Assembly: GCF_000820515.1 (NCBI RefSeq)
Contig: NZ_JXDG01000007.1
Location: 1 to 64,000, forward strand
Direction of reading: 5' to 3'
Source: Pseudomonas batumici
Lineage (GTDB): Bacteria > Pseudomonadota > Gammaproteobacteria > Pseudomonadales > Pseudomonadaceae
Length of the DNA: 64,000 bases
The notes under the pieces are model-generated. The model did no database searches. It worked only from the letters and a program-made list of their open reading frames with translations, and was not told the DNA's origin. This document shows, one piece after another, positions 1 to 9,494 of this stretch (positions within the stretch are counted from its first letter, which is position 1; each line of letters begins with the position of its first letter). A program made the translations under genes and the position numbers.

Positions 1-41
1 CAAAACCCCTATCTGCGCATGCAGGTAGGGGTTTTGTTTTT
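1..41 (+). terminator. Rho-independent terminator of an upstream + strand gene
   Basis: An 11-bp perfect stem (1-11 with 26-36) continues inward through CTGC/GCAG to a GCAT loop, and a T-run follows at 37-41. The 5' side carries AAAA, so the hairpin could also stop minus-strand transcripts. The gene it serves lies outside the window. Confidence 0.85.
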
Positions 42-90
42 GCGCCGCCGAAATACTCGGGACACCTGGTCGAAAGGCTGGCCCGGCCCC

Positions 91-174
91 TGTAGGAGCC
101 AGCTTGCTGGCGATGAGGCCCTCGAGTCTTGCAGCGCCTACCCGGCCGCCATCGCCAGCAAGCCGGCTCCCACA
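91..174. repeat. REP pair (BIME) upstream of recC
   Basis: Two imperfect inverted copies of the TGTAGGAGC...GCGATG palindrome lie at 91-115 and 150-174. They are separated by a spacer containing GAGGCC and AGTCTTGC, which also occurs in the pair at 38.5 kb. It sits between the terminator at 1-41 and recC, so it would be in the recC leader or just upstream of its promoter. Confidence 0.85.
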
Positions 175-259
175 GGGATCGGTGTTCCGGCAGGGGCGAT
201 TGGGCGCGCCGGAGGTGGTAAAGTCCTGCCTTCGTTTTGAATTCTCCAAGGAAGTCGGC

Positions 260-3200
260 ATGTCGGATGCGACGTCACTCAACCCAGCCTTCATGGTGGT
301 TCAGAGCAACAGCCCTGAAGAGCTTCGCAGCCTGGTGATCAACGTGATGCGACGTTATCCCCTGGCCCCCCTGGAGAATGAAATCGCCCTGGTGCAGAGC
401 AACGGCATCGCCCAGTGGTTGAAACTCGCCCTGGCCGAAGACCCCGCAGACGATGACCAGGGCGGCTGCGGCATCGCCGCCGCCATCGATGTGCAACTGC
501 CCGGCAGCTTCATGTGGCAGCTCTATCGGATGGTCTTGGGCCGCGACGAGATCCCGGCCAGGTCCCTGCTCGACAAGGGGCCGCTAACCTGGCGCCTGAT
601 GCGCCTGCTGCCGGAGCTCATCGATCAGCCCCACTTCGAACCCCTGCAACGCTTTCTCACCCACGACAGCGACCTGCGCAAGCGCTACCAACTGGCCGAA
701 CGCCTCGCCGACCTGTTCGACCAATACCAGGTCTATCGCGCCGACTGGCTGGAAGACTGGGCTGCCGGGCGCCATCAACTGCGCGGCGGCCGTGGCGAGA
801 TCAAGCCGCTGCCCCCGGCCAATTGCTGGCAGGCCGAGCTATGGCGCGCACTGCTGCTGGATGTCGGCGAGTCGGGCATGGCCCAGAGCCGGGCCGGCGT
901 TCACCAGCGCTTTATCGAACGGATCAACCAGCTGGAAAACCCACCGCCAGGTCTGCCGCCGCGGGTGATGGTGTTCGGCATCTCCTCGCTGCCCGCCCAG
1001 GCCCTCGAAGCCCTCGCCGGACTGGCCCGTTTCAGCCAGGTGTTGCTCTGCGTGCACAACCCCTGCCGGCATCACTGGTCCGATATCGTCGCCGACAAGG
1101 ACCTGCTGCGTAACCAGTACAAACGCCAGGTCCGCAAAGCCGGAATGCCGCTGGCCCTCGATCCGCAAACCCTGCACCAGCACGCGCACCCGCTGTTGGC
1201 CGCGTGGGGCAAGCAGGGTCGTGACTACATCAACCTGCTGGACAGCTACGACGATCCCGCCAGTTATCGCGCGGCTTTCCGCGACGGCCGTATCGACCTG
1301 TTCAGCGACAGCACGCCGCTGACCCTGCTCAATCAACTGCAGGACGATATCCTCGAACTGCGCCCGCTCAATGAAACCCGCGAACACTGGCCGGCCATCG
1401 ACCTGGCGCGGGACCAATCGATCCGCTTTCACGTCGCCCACAGCGCCCAGCGGGAAGTGGAAATCCTCCACGACCAACTGCTCGAGCGCTTCAGTGCCGA
1501 GCCGCAGCTGCGGCCGCGCGACATCATCGTCATGGTCCCGGATATCGACAGCTACGCGCCGCATATCCGCGCCGTCTTCGGCCAGCTCGAGCGCGGCGAT
1601 CCGCGCTTCATCCCCTTCACCCTGGCCGACCAGGGCCAGCGTGGTCGCGACCCGTTGCTGATTGCCGTCGAACACCTGCTCAAGCTGCCCGACAGCCGCT
1701 TCCCGGTCAGCGAGATCCTCGACCTGCTCGATGTCCCCGCCTTGCGCGCCCGCTTCAATGTGCAAGAGCGTGACCTGCCGACCTTGCATCGCTGGATCGA
1801 AGGCGCCGGCGTGCGCTGGGGCATGAACGCGGAACAGCGCGCCGGCCTTGGCCTGCCCGACACCCTGGAGCAGAACAGCTGGCAGTTCGGCCTGCGGCGC
1901 ATGCTGCTGGGCTACGCGGTCGGCAGCGGCGACGCCTGTGAAGGCATTGAACCCTACGACGAGATCGGCGGCCTCGACGCCGCCTTGATCGGCCCGCTGG
2001 TGGCCCTGCTCGACGCACTGGAAATCGCCCACCAGGAACTTTCCGAGCCGGCACTTCCCGAGCAATGGGGCGAGCGCCTGCACGCACTGATCCAGTTGTT
2101 TTTCCTCGCCGACACCGAACACGACGACTACCTGCTGATGCAGCTTGAGCAACTGCGCGCCGACTGGCTGGAAACCTGCCAGGCGGTGAACCTGCAAGAA
2201 ACCCTGCCGCTGACCGTGGTACGCGAAGCCTGGTTGGCCGGCCTCGACCAGGGCCGCCTGTCCCAGCGCTTCCTGGCCGGTGCGGTGAACTTCTGCACCC
2301 TGATGCCGATGCGGGCCATCCCGTTCAAGCTGGTCTGCCTGCTGGGCATGAACGACGGCGACTATCCCCGTGCTCAGCCGCCGCTGGATTTCGACCTGAT
2401 GGGCAGCGACTACCGTCCCGGCGATCGCTCACGGCGCGAAGATGACCGTTACCTGTTGCTCGAAGCCTTGCTGTCGGCCAGGCATCAGCTCTACATCAGC
2501 TGGGTCGGTCATAGCATCCGTGACAACAGCGAGCGTCCGGCCTCGGTCCTGATCGGCCAGTTGCGCGACCATCTCGCTGCCGGCTGGCGACTGCCGGACG
2601 CCGACGGTGAACAGCTGCTGAAAGGCCTGACCCAGGCGCATCCGCTGCAGCCCTTCAGCGCCCGCTATTTCCATGACAGCCATGCCGATCTGTTCAGCTA
2701 TGCCCGCGAATGGCAACAACTGCACGAGCCCCAGGACCCGACCGCGACGAGCGCCGAACTCGACGCCTATCGGCAGGAAGAGCCACTGACGCTGGCCCAG
2801 CTCCAGGACTTCCTGCGTAACCCCGTGCGGCACTTTTTCAGCCAGCGCCTGAAGGTCTTCTTCGAAGCGGCCCAGGCACCGCTGGCCGACGAGGAGCCGT
2901 TCGTGCTCGACGCCCTGCAACGCTACAGCCTTAGCGACAGCCTGTTGCAAGCGGCGTTGCTCCAGGCCGATAACCCGGACGATGCGCTGCGCCACCAGGC
3001 CCGGCGATTGCAAGCGAGCGGCCTGCTGCCCATGGCCGGATTCGGCGAATTGCTGCAGCACGAACTGATCGAACCGTTGCCGGATCTGCTGCAACGTTAC
3101 CGGCAACTGCTCAGCCTCTGGCCGACCCCGCTGACCAGCGCCGTGCCCGTGGCCTTCGACACCGGCGGCACCCGGGTGGAAGGCTGGCTGAGCGGCCTGC

Positions 3201-3718
3201 ACCAACGCAGTGACGGCGGCCTGCTCGCGGTGACGACCATTCCCAACAGCATCGGCTCGCTCAAGACCCGTAAATGGCATCGCCTCACCCGGCCGTGGGT
3301 CGAGCACCTGGTGGCCTGTGCCTGCGAACTGTCGATGACCACTGCGTTGGTGGCCAGCGACGACACCCTGCTGTTGCCGCCTTTCGAAGCGCCGCGTGCC
3401 GCCGAGATCCTCGGCAACCTGCTGCTGGCCTGGCAGTCCGGCATGCGGCGTCCGCTGCCGGTCGCGGTCAAGACCGCCTTTGCCTGGCTCGCCCAATCCG
3501 ACCCGCTCAAGGCGCAGGACGCGGCCCGCAAGGCCTACGATGGCGACGGTGTGAACAGCGAGGGCGAACGTCGGGAAAACGCGGCCCTGGCCCGACAGTT
3601 CGCCGACTACAACGCGCTGATCGCCAGCGAGGAATTCGAAGGCTGGTGCGATGCGCTCTATCGTCCGTTGCTCGAAGCGCCCTGGCGTTCACTCGCCGCC
3701 GAGGAGGCGCGCTCATGA
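260..3718 (+). CDS. recC: Exodeoxyribonuclease V subunit gamma, RecC
   Basis: This is the Chi-scanning scaffold subunit of the RecBCD helicase-nuclease, which repairs double-strand breaks and degrades foreign linear DNA in the cytoplasm. The protein is 1152 residues, the usual RecC length, with an SF1-like helicase fold that lacks functional Walker motifs and an inactive nuclease-like C-terminal domain (family knowledge). I chose the ATG at 260 because AAGGAAG lies 6 bases upstream and the protein then starts MSDATSLNPAF. The longer frame back to 104 runs through the REP and is unlikely to be translated. The stop overlaps the recB start as ATGA. Confidence 0.95.
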   Translation: MSDATSLNPAFMVVQSNSPEELRSLVINVMRRYPLAPLENEIALVQSNGIAQWLKLALAEDPADDDQGGCGIAAAIDVQLPGSFMWQLYRMVLGRDEIPARSLLDKGPLTWRLMRLLPELIDQPHFEPLQRFLTHDSDLRKRYQLAERLADLFDQYQVYRADWLEDWAAGRHQLRGGRGEIKPLPPANCWQAELWRALLLDVGESGMAQSRAGVHQRFIERINQLENPPPGLPPRVMVFGISSLPAQALEALAGLARFSQVLLCVHNPCRHHWSDIVADKDLLRNQYKRQVRKAGMPLALDPQTLHQHAHPLLAAWGKQGRDYINLLDSYDDPASYRAAFRDGRIDLFSDSTPLTLLNQLQDDILELRPLNETREHWPAIDLARDQSIRFHVAHSAQREVEILHDQLLERFSAEPQLRPRDIIVMVPDIDSYAPHIRAVFGQLERGDPRFIPFTLADQGQRGRDPLLIAVEHLLKLPDSRFPVSEILDLLDVPALRARFNVQERDLPTLHRWIEGAGVRWGMNAEQRAGLGLPDTLEQNSWQFGLRRMLLGYAVGSGDACEGIEPYDEIGGLDAALIGPLVALLDALEIAHQELSEPALPEQWGERLHALIQLFFLADTEHDDYLLMQLEQLRADWLETCQAVNLQETLPLTVVREAWLAGLDQGRLSQRFLAGAVNFCTLMPMRAIPFKLVCLLGMNDGDYPRAQPPLDFDLMGSDYRPGDRSRREDDRYLLLEALLSARHQLYISWVGHSIRDNSERPASVLIGQLRDHLAAGWRLPDADGEQLLKGLTQAHPLQPFSARYFHDSHADLFSYAREWQQLHEPQDPTATSAELDAYRQEEPLTLAQLQDFLRNPVRHFFSQRLKVFFEAAQAPLADEEPFVLDALQRYSLSDSLLQAALLQADNPDDALRHQARRLQASGLLPMAGFGELLQHELIEPLPDLLQRYRQLLSLWPTPLTSAVPVAFDTGGTRVEGWLSGLHQRSDGGLLAVTTIPNSIGSLKTRKWHRLTRPWVEHLVACACELSMTTALVASDDTLLLPPFEAPRAAEILGNLLLAWQSGMRRPLPVAVKTAFAWLAQSDPLKAQDAARKAYDGDGVNSEGERRENAALARQFADYNALIASEEFEGWCDALYRPLLEAPWRSLAAEEARS

Positions 3719-6700
3719 CCGACAGCAAGACTCCCCTGGCCCTGGCCTTCCCGCTGCGCGGCAGCCAACTGATCGAAGCCAGTGCCGGCACCGGCAAGAC
3801 CTTCACCATCTCCGCGCTCTACCTGCGCCTGGTTCTCGGCCATGGCGGAGAGGCCTCGGGTTTCGGCCGCGAGTTGCTGCCGCCGCAGATCCTCGTGGTG
3901 ACCTTCACCGACGCCGCCACCCAGGAATTGCGTGACCGTATCCGCACCCGCCTGGCGGAAGCCGCGCGGTTCTTTCGCGACGAGATGGAAGCCCCCGATG
4001 CGCTGATCGCCCAACTGCGTGACGAATACCTGCCCGAACACTGGCCGGCGTGCGCCAACCGCCTGGATATCGCCGCCCAGTGGATGGACGAAGCGGCGGT
4101 GTCGACGATCCACGGCTGGTGCCAGCGCATGCTGCGTGAGCATGCCTTCGACAGCGGCAGCCTGTTTACCCAGACCCTGGAGACCGACCACAGCGAACTG
4201 CTCGGCGAAGTGTTGCGCGATTACTGGCGGCTGTTCTGCTACAAGATGCACGGCGATGCGCTGAACTGGGTCCGGGCGAACTGGGGCGGCCCGGCGGCGC
4301 TGTTGCCCCGGGTGCGAGCCTTGTTCGGCAGCGAACGGCGCAACGACAATCCACAGGAGCCGGCCGAACTGATCGAGGCCTGCCTGCAGGAGCGTCGCCA
4401 GGCCCTGGTGCAGCTCAAGGCGCCCTGGCGGCAATGGGCCGTCGAACTGCGGGATATCTGCCTGCAAGGCGTGGCGAACAAGACCGTCGACGGTCGCAAG
4501 ATGCAGGCGCGCTACTTCGAACCCTGGTTCGAAAAACTGACGGCCTGGGCCGAGGACGAGAGCCAGGAGCAACTGGATATCGGCACCGGCTTCAGCCGCC
4601 TGACCACCACGGGCCTGGCCGAAGCCTGGAAGGGCGAGCCGCCGAGCCACCCGGCCCTCGACGCCATGGCCGGCTTGAAGGTCAGCCTCGACGGCTTGCC
4701 CACCCCGGACGCCGCCGTGCTCGAACACGCCGCCCGCTGGGTCGGCATGCGCTTCGAGGAAGAGAAACGCCGGCGTGCCGAGATGGGTTTCGACGACATG
4801 CTGCTGCGCCTCGACGCGGCGCTCCAGGCCGACGCCGGCGAGCGTCTGGCGAGCCTGATCCGCGAGCAGTTCCCGGTGGCCCTGATCGACGAATTCCAGG
4901 ACACCGACCCGGTGCAGTACCGGATCTTCGAAAGTATCTACCGCATCGAGGACAACAGCCCCGAGTGTGGCCTGTTCCTGATCGGCGACCCGAAGCAGGC
5001 GATCTACGCCTTCCGTGGCGCCGACATCTACACCTACCTGCGGGCGCGCCAGGCCACTCACGGTCGGCTGCATACCCTGGGCACCAACTTCCGTTCCAGC
5101 CAGGCGATGGTCACGGCGGTCAACCACGTCTTCGAATGGGCCGAGCAGCGCGAGCAGGGGCGCGGTGCGTTCCTGTTTCGCGAGGGCGACGACAACCCGG
5201 TGCCATTTCTGCCGGTGGCCGCCCAGGGGCGCAAGGAGGTGTTGCAGATCGACGGCCAGCCCGTGGCGGCGCTCAACCTCTGGCAACTGCCATCGGAGCA
5301 ACCGGTGTCCGGCGCGGTATATCGCCAACAGTTGGCGGCGGCCTGCGCCAGTCGCATCGTCGAACTGCTCAACGGTGGGCAACGGCAGCTCAGTGGTTTT
5401 GTCCGCGACGGCGTGCTCAAGGGCGTGCTGCCCTCCGATATCGCGATCCTGGTGCGTGACGGCAAGGAGGCCCAGGCGGTGCGTGGCGAGCTGGCGAGTC
5501 GCGGCGTGCGCAGCGTCTACCTCTCGGACAAGGATTCGGTGTTCGCCGCCCAGGAGGCCCATGACCTGCTGGCCTGGCTCAAGGCCTGTGCCGAGCCGGA
5601 TGTCGAACGCCCGCTGCGGGCGGCCCTGGCCTGCATCACCCTGAACCTGCCGCTGGCCGAACTGGAGCGGCTGAACCAGGACGAGCTGGCCTGGGAAGAA
5701 CGGGTCATGCAGTTCCGCCGCTATCGCGAGATCTGGCGCAAGCAGGGCGTACTGCCGATGCTGCGTCGGCTGATCCACGACTTCCACTTGCCCCGGGCGC
5801 TGATGGTCCGCAGCGATGGCGAGCGGGTGCTGACCAACTTGCTGCACCTGTCCGAGCTGCTGCAACAGGCGGCCTCCGAGCTGGACGGCGAACAGGCACT
5901 GATCCGTCATCTCGGCGAGCACCTGGCATCCTCCGGCCAGGCGGGCGAAGAACAGATCCTGCGTCTGGAAAGCGACGAGCAACTGGTCAAGGTGGTGACC
6001 ATCCACAAGTCCAAGGGCCTGGAATACCCCCTGGTGTTCCTGCCGTTCATCTGCTCGGTCAAACCGGTGGATGGCAGTCGCCTGCCGCTGCATTACCACG
6101 ATGCCGACGGCAAGGTCCAGGTCAGCCTGAAACCCACCACCGAACTGATTGTCCAGGCCGACAACGAGCGCCTGGCCGAAGACCTGCGCCTGCTCTACGT
6201 GGCCCTGACCCGGGCCCGGCATGCCTGCTGGCTGGGAGTGGCCGACCTCAAGCGCGGCAATCACAGCAGCTCGGTGCTGCACCTGTCCGCCCTCGGTTAT
6301 CTGCTCGGTGGCGGTGCTGTGCTGGGCGAGTCCACCGGCCTTGAACGCTGGCTGCTGGACCTGCAGCAGGATTGCCCGGCGCTGGCCTGCGAACCTCTGC
6401 CGGCGGCCACCGCCGAAGCCTTCCAGGCGCCGCGCAACGACGCCAGCTTGCTCGCTCCGCGCTTGCCCAAGCGCAGTGCCAGCGAATACTGGTGGATCGC
6501 TTCCTACAGCGCCTTGCGCATCGGCGAGGTGCAGAGTCCCGACAGTGACGAAGCGCCGGAAAGCCCCCAGGCGCAGAAGCTCTTCGACGACGAGCGCCTC
6601 GATCCGGCCGCGCCTCGCGACCTGGCACAGAGCGGTAGCGACATTCACCGTTTCCCCCGTGGCCCTAACCCCGGCACCTTCCTTCACGGGCTGCTCGAAT

Positions 6701-7401
6701 GGGCCGGTGACGAGGGCTTCGATGCCGACCGCGCGCTCATCGAAAAAGCCGTCGCCCCCCGCTGCAACCTGCGCGGTTGGAAAGGCTGGATCGCGGCCCT
6801 GAGCGACTGGCTCGCCGATCTGCTGCAAACGCCTTTGCGGCTGGGCAACGATCAGCCGCCGGTGGTGCTCAAGGACCTGAAGGCCTACCGGGTGGAAATG
6901 GAGTTCTGGTTCGCCAGCCACAGCGTCGATGTGCTCAAGGTCGACGAACTGGTGCGTCGCCATACCCACGCTGGTGTCGCCCGGGCCAAGGCCGAGCCGG
7001 TATCGCTCAATGGCATGTTCAAGGGCTTTATCGACCTGACCTTCGAACACCAGGGGCGCTATTACGTGGCGGATTACAAGTCCAACTGGCTGGGCGTCGA
7101 TGACGCGGCCTACACCGAGCAGGCGATGAACCTGTCGATCCTCGACAACCGTTACGACCTGCAATACGTGCTCTACCTGCTGGCCCTGCATCGCCAGCTC
7201 AAGGCGCGGCTGCCGGATTATGACTACGACCGGCATATGGGCGGGGCCTTGTACCTGTTCCTGCGGGGCACCCGTGCGCCGAGCCAGGGGGTGTTTTTCA
7301 CCCGGCCGCCGCGCGAACTGATCGAGCACCTGGACCTGCTGTTCCAGGGCAAACCGGTGCCCCGTGGCGAGCCCGCCTGGGAGCAGGGGAGTCTGTTATG
7401 A
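3715..7401 (+). CDS. recB: Exodeoxyribonuclease V subunit beta, RecB
   Basis: A 3'-5' helicase and nuclease subunit of RecBCD, 1228 residues. The Walker A motif AGTGKT is at residues 24-29. A DEFQDTDPVQYR Walker B and motif II follow near residue 400, and motif VI-like RLLYVALTRAR near 825. The C-terminal nuclease has the YYVADYKSNWLG segment carrying the metal-binding D and the catalytic K. The start is the ATG of an ATGA overlap with recC, preceded by GAGGAGG. The order recC-recB-recD with coupled starts implies one operon and near-stoichiometric translation. Confidence 0.95.
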   Translation: MTDSKTPLALAFPLRGSQLIEASAGTGKTFTISALYLRLVLGHGGEASGFGRELLPPQILVVTFTDAATQELRDRIRTRLAEAARFFRDEMEAPDALIAQLRDEYLPEHWPACANRLDIAAQWMDEAAVSTIHGWCQRMLREHAFDSGSLFTQTLETDHSELLGEVLRDYWRLFCYKMHGDALNWVRANWGGPAALLPRVRALFGSERRNDNPQEPAELIEACLQERRQALVQLKAPWRQWAVELRDICLQGVANKTVDGRKMQARYFEPWFEKLTAWAEDESQEQLDIGTGFSRLTTTGLAEAWKGEPPSHPALDAMAGLKVSLDGLPTPDAAVLEHAARWVGMRFEEEKRRRAEMGFDDMLLRLDAALQADAGERLASLIREQFPVALIDEFQDTDPVQYRIFESIYRIEDNSPECGLFLIGDPKQAIYAFRGADIYTYLRARQATHGRLHTLGTNFRSSQAMVTAVNHVFEWAEQREQGRGAFLFREGDDNPVPFLPVAAQGRKEVLQIDGQPVAALNLWQLPSEQPVSGAVYRQQLAAACASRIVELLNGGQRQLSGFVRDGVLKGVLPSDIAILVRDGKEAQAVRGELASRGVRSVYLSDKDSVFAAQEAHDLLAWLKACAEPDVERPLRAALACITLNLPLAELERLNQDELAWEERVMQFRRYREIWRKQGVLPMLRRLIHDFHLPRALMVRSDGERVLTNLLHLSELLQQAASELDGEQALIRHLGEHLASSGQAGEEQILRLESDEQLVKVVTIHKSKGLEYPLVFLPFICSVKPVDGSRLPLHYHDADGKVQVSLKPTTELIVQADNERLAEDLRLLYVALTRARHACWLGVADLKRGNHSSSVLHLSALGYLLGGGAVLGESTGLERWLLDLQQDCPALACEPLPAATAEAFQAPRNDASLLAPRLPKRSASEYWWIASYSALRIGEVQSPDSDEAPESPQAQKLFDDERLDPAAPRDLAQSGSDIHRFPRGPNPGTFLHGLLEWAGDEGFDADRALIEKAVAPRCNLRGWKGWIAALSDWLADLLQTPLRLGNDQPPVVLKDLKAYRVEMEFWFASHSVDVLKVDELVRRHTHAGVARAKAEPVSLNGMFKGFIDLTFEHQGRYYVADYKSNWLGVDDAAYTEQAMNLSILDNRYDLQYVLYLLALHRQLKARLPDYDYDRHMGGALYLFLRGTRAPSQGVFFTRPPRELIEHLDLLFQGKPVPRGEPAWEQGSLL

Positions 7402-9494
7402 AACGCTCTTTTTCCGAAATCCTGCCGACGGCGCTGAGCGACGACAGCCTGGCCGAACTGACGCCCCTGAGCCGCGCGGCGGACTTGTTGTTGCTGTTGG
7501 AGCGCTGGGTTGAACGGGGTTGGCTGCGGGCGCTGGACAAGGCCTTCGTGGCCTTTCTCCACGAGCTCGATGCCGAGGCCGATCCGCTGGTGCTGCTGGC
7601 GGCGGCGCTGACCAGCCACCAGTTGGGACACGGGCATGTCTGTCTCGATCTGTTCGCCACCTTGCAGGAACCGGACTTCGCCTTGTCGCTGCCGCCGGAG
7701 GGTGATGTGCAGGGCGGTGCGTTGCTGCTGCCGTCGCAGTTGCTGGTGGCCCTGGACGGCGAGCACTGGTGCCGGTCGCTGCAGGCCAGTTCGCTGGTGG
7801 CGCTGGCGGACGATGGGGGTATCGAGGCGGCACAGCGCCCGTTGGTGCTCAGCGGGCGACGCCTGTACCTGCGGCGCTACTGGGCTTACGAGCGGCGTAT
7901 CGACGAGGCCTTGCGCCGACGCCTGGCGGAACAGGAAGAGACCCCGGACGACTTGGCGCAACGCCTGACCGCGCTGTTTGGCGCAGCAGCTCCCGGCGCC
8001 CGCATCGACTGGCAGAAACTCGCCTGTGCCCTGGCCACGCGAGGGGCATTCAGCATCGTCACCGGTGGTCCTGGCACGGGCAAGACCACCACCGTGGTGC
8101 GCCTGCTGGCGTTGCTCCAGGCCCCGGCGGTGGCGGCGGGAAAACCCTTGCGCATTCGCCTGGCGGCGCCCACCGGCAAGGCCGCCGCGCGGCTGACCGA
8201 GTCCATCAGCGCGCAGGTGCGCTCGCTGGAGATCGACGACGGCGTGCGCGGCAAGATCCCCAGCGAGGTCACCACCGTGCACCGCCTGTTGGGCAGCCGG
8301 CCGGGCACGCGGCACTTCCGGCATCACGCGGGCAATCGCCTGCCACTGGACGTGCTGGTGGTGGACGAAGCGTCGATGATCGACCTGGAAATGATGGCCA
8401 ACCTGCTCGATGCCTTGCCTGACCACGCCCGGCTGGTGCTGTTGGGCGACAAGGACCAGCTGGCGTCGGTGGAGGCCGGCGCGGTCTTGGGCGACCTGTG
8501 CCGTGATGCCGAGGAGGGCTGGTACAGCGCGTCGACCCGTGACTGGTTGCAGGCGGTCAGTGGCGAGGCGATGGACGCCAGCGGTTTACGCGAGGACCTG
8601 GACGACAGCCATCCGCTGGCCCAGCAAGTGGTGATGTTGCGTCATTCCCGGCGCTTTGGCGAAGGCAGCGGTATCGGTCAGTTGGCCCGCCTGGTCAATC
8701 GCCAGTCGGCGGACGAGGCGCGAGCGCTGTTGGCGGCCGGCAGCCACGCGGATCTGTTCGCGCTGTCGCTCAAGGGCGAGCAGGACAAGAAGTTCGAACG
8801 CCTGGTATTGGACGGCCAGGGCTCCGGCCCGAAAGGCTACCGGCACTACCTGGGAGTGCTGCACAGCCGGCGTCCGGATGCGGCTACCGACCTGGCGGAT
8901 GCACGCTGGACCGACTGGGCGCGCACGGTGCTCCAGGCTTTCGACGAGTTCCAGTTGCTCTGTGCCGTGCGCAAGGGCCCCTGGGGTGTCGAGGGTTTGA
9001 ACCAGCGGATTACCACGGCGTTGTTCGCCCAGCGCCTGATCGACAGCGACCAGCATTGGTACGAGGGGCGTCCGGTGCTGATGACCCGCAACGACTACGG
9101 CCTGGGCCTGATGAACGGCGATATCGGCATTGCCTTGAAACTGCCGGAGCGCGACGGCCCGCAGGCTGGCCAGCCGGTGCTGCGGGTGGCCTTCCCGCGT
9201 AATGACGGGCAGGGCGGGGTGCGCTTTGTCCTGCCCAGTCGCTTGAACGATGTGGAGACGGTGTACGCCATGACGGTGCACAAGTCCCAGGGCTCGGAGT
9301 TCGCCCACACCGCGCTGATCCTGCCGCAGGTGTTGAACCCGGTGCTGACCAAGGAGTTGATCTACACCGGGATCACCCGGGCCAAGGACTGGTTCAGCCT
9401 GATCGAACCGCGCGCCGGGGTATTCGAGGAGGCGGTGGGGCGTAAGGTCAAGCGGCTCAGCGGACTGATGCTTGAGCTGGGCGCGGAGCACTGA
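7398..9494 (+). CDS. recD: Exodeoxyribonuclease V subunit alpha, RecD
   Basis: The 5'-3' SF1B helicase subunit of RecBCD, 698 residues. Walker A GGPGTGKT is at residues 223-230, a VDEASMIDLEMM Walker B follows near 320, and the UvrD-like C-terminal domain has the VYAMTVHKSQGSEF segment and the GITRAK motif. The N-terminal ~200 residues form the RecB-binding domain. The start overlaps the recB stop (ATGA) behind GGGGAG. The last 38 bases are antisense to the end of the convergent ABC transporter gene. Confidence 0.95.
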   Translation: MKRSFSEILPTALSDDSLAELTPLSRAADLLLLLERWVERGWLRALDKAFVAFLHELDAEADPLVLLAAALTSHQLGHGHVCLDLFATLQEPDFALSLPPEGDVQGGALLLPSQLLVALDGEHWCRSLQASSLVALADDGGIEAAQRPLVLSGRRLYLRRYWAYERRIDEALRRRLAEQEETPDDLAQRLTALFGAAAPGARIDWQKLACALATRGAFSIVTGGPGTGKTTTVVRLLALLQAPAVAAGKPLRIRLAAPTGKAAARLTESISAQVRSLEIDDGVRGKIPSEVTTVHRLLGSRPGTRHFRHHAGNRLPLDVLVVDEASMIDLEMMANLLDALPDHARLVLLGDKDQLASVEAGAVLGDLCRDAEEGWYSASTRDWLQAVSGEAMDASGLREDLDDSHPLAQQVVMLRHSRRFGEGSGIGQLARLVNRQSADEARALLAAGSHADLFALSLKGEQDKKFERLVLDGQGSGPKGYRHYLGVLHSRRPDAATDLADARWTDWARTVLQAFDEFQLLCAVRKGPWGVEGLNQRITTALFAQRLIDSDQHWYEGRPVLMTRNDYGLGLMNGDIGIALKLPERDGPQAGQPVLRVAFPRNDGQGGVRFVLPSRLNDVETVYAMTVHKSQGSEFAHTALILPQVLNPVLTKELIYTGITRAKDWFSLIEPRAGVFEEAVGRKVKRLSGLMLELGAEH

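Noticed and set aside
839..7329. Long open frames on the minus strand opposite recC and recB (452 and 1223 codons)
   Set aside because: They mirror the codon periodicity of the high-GC recC and recB genes, have low-complexity Gln/His/Gly/Arg-rich translations and no recognisable domains or ribosome binding sites.
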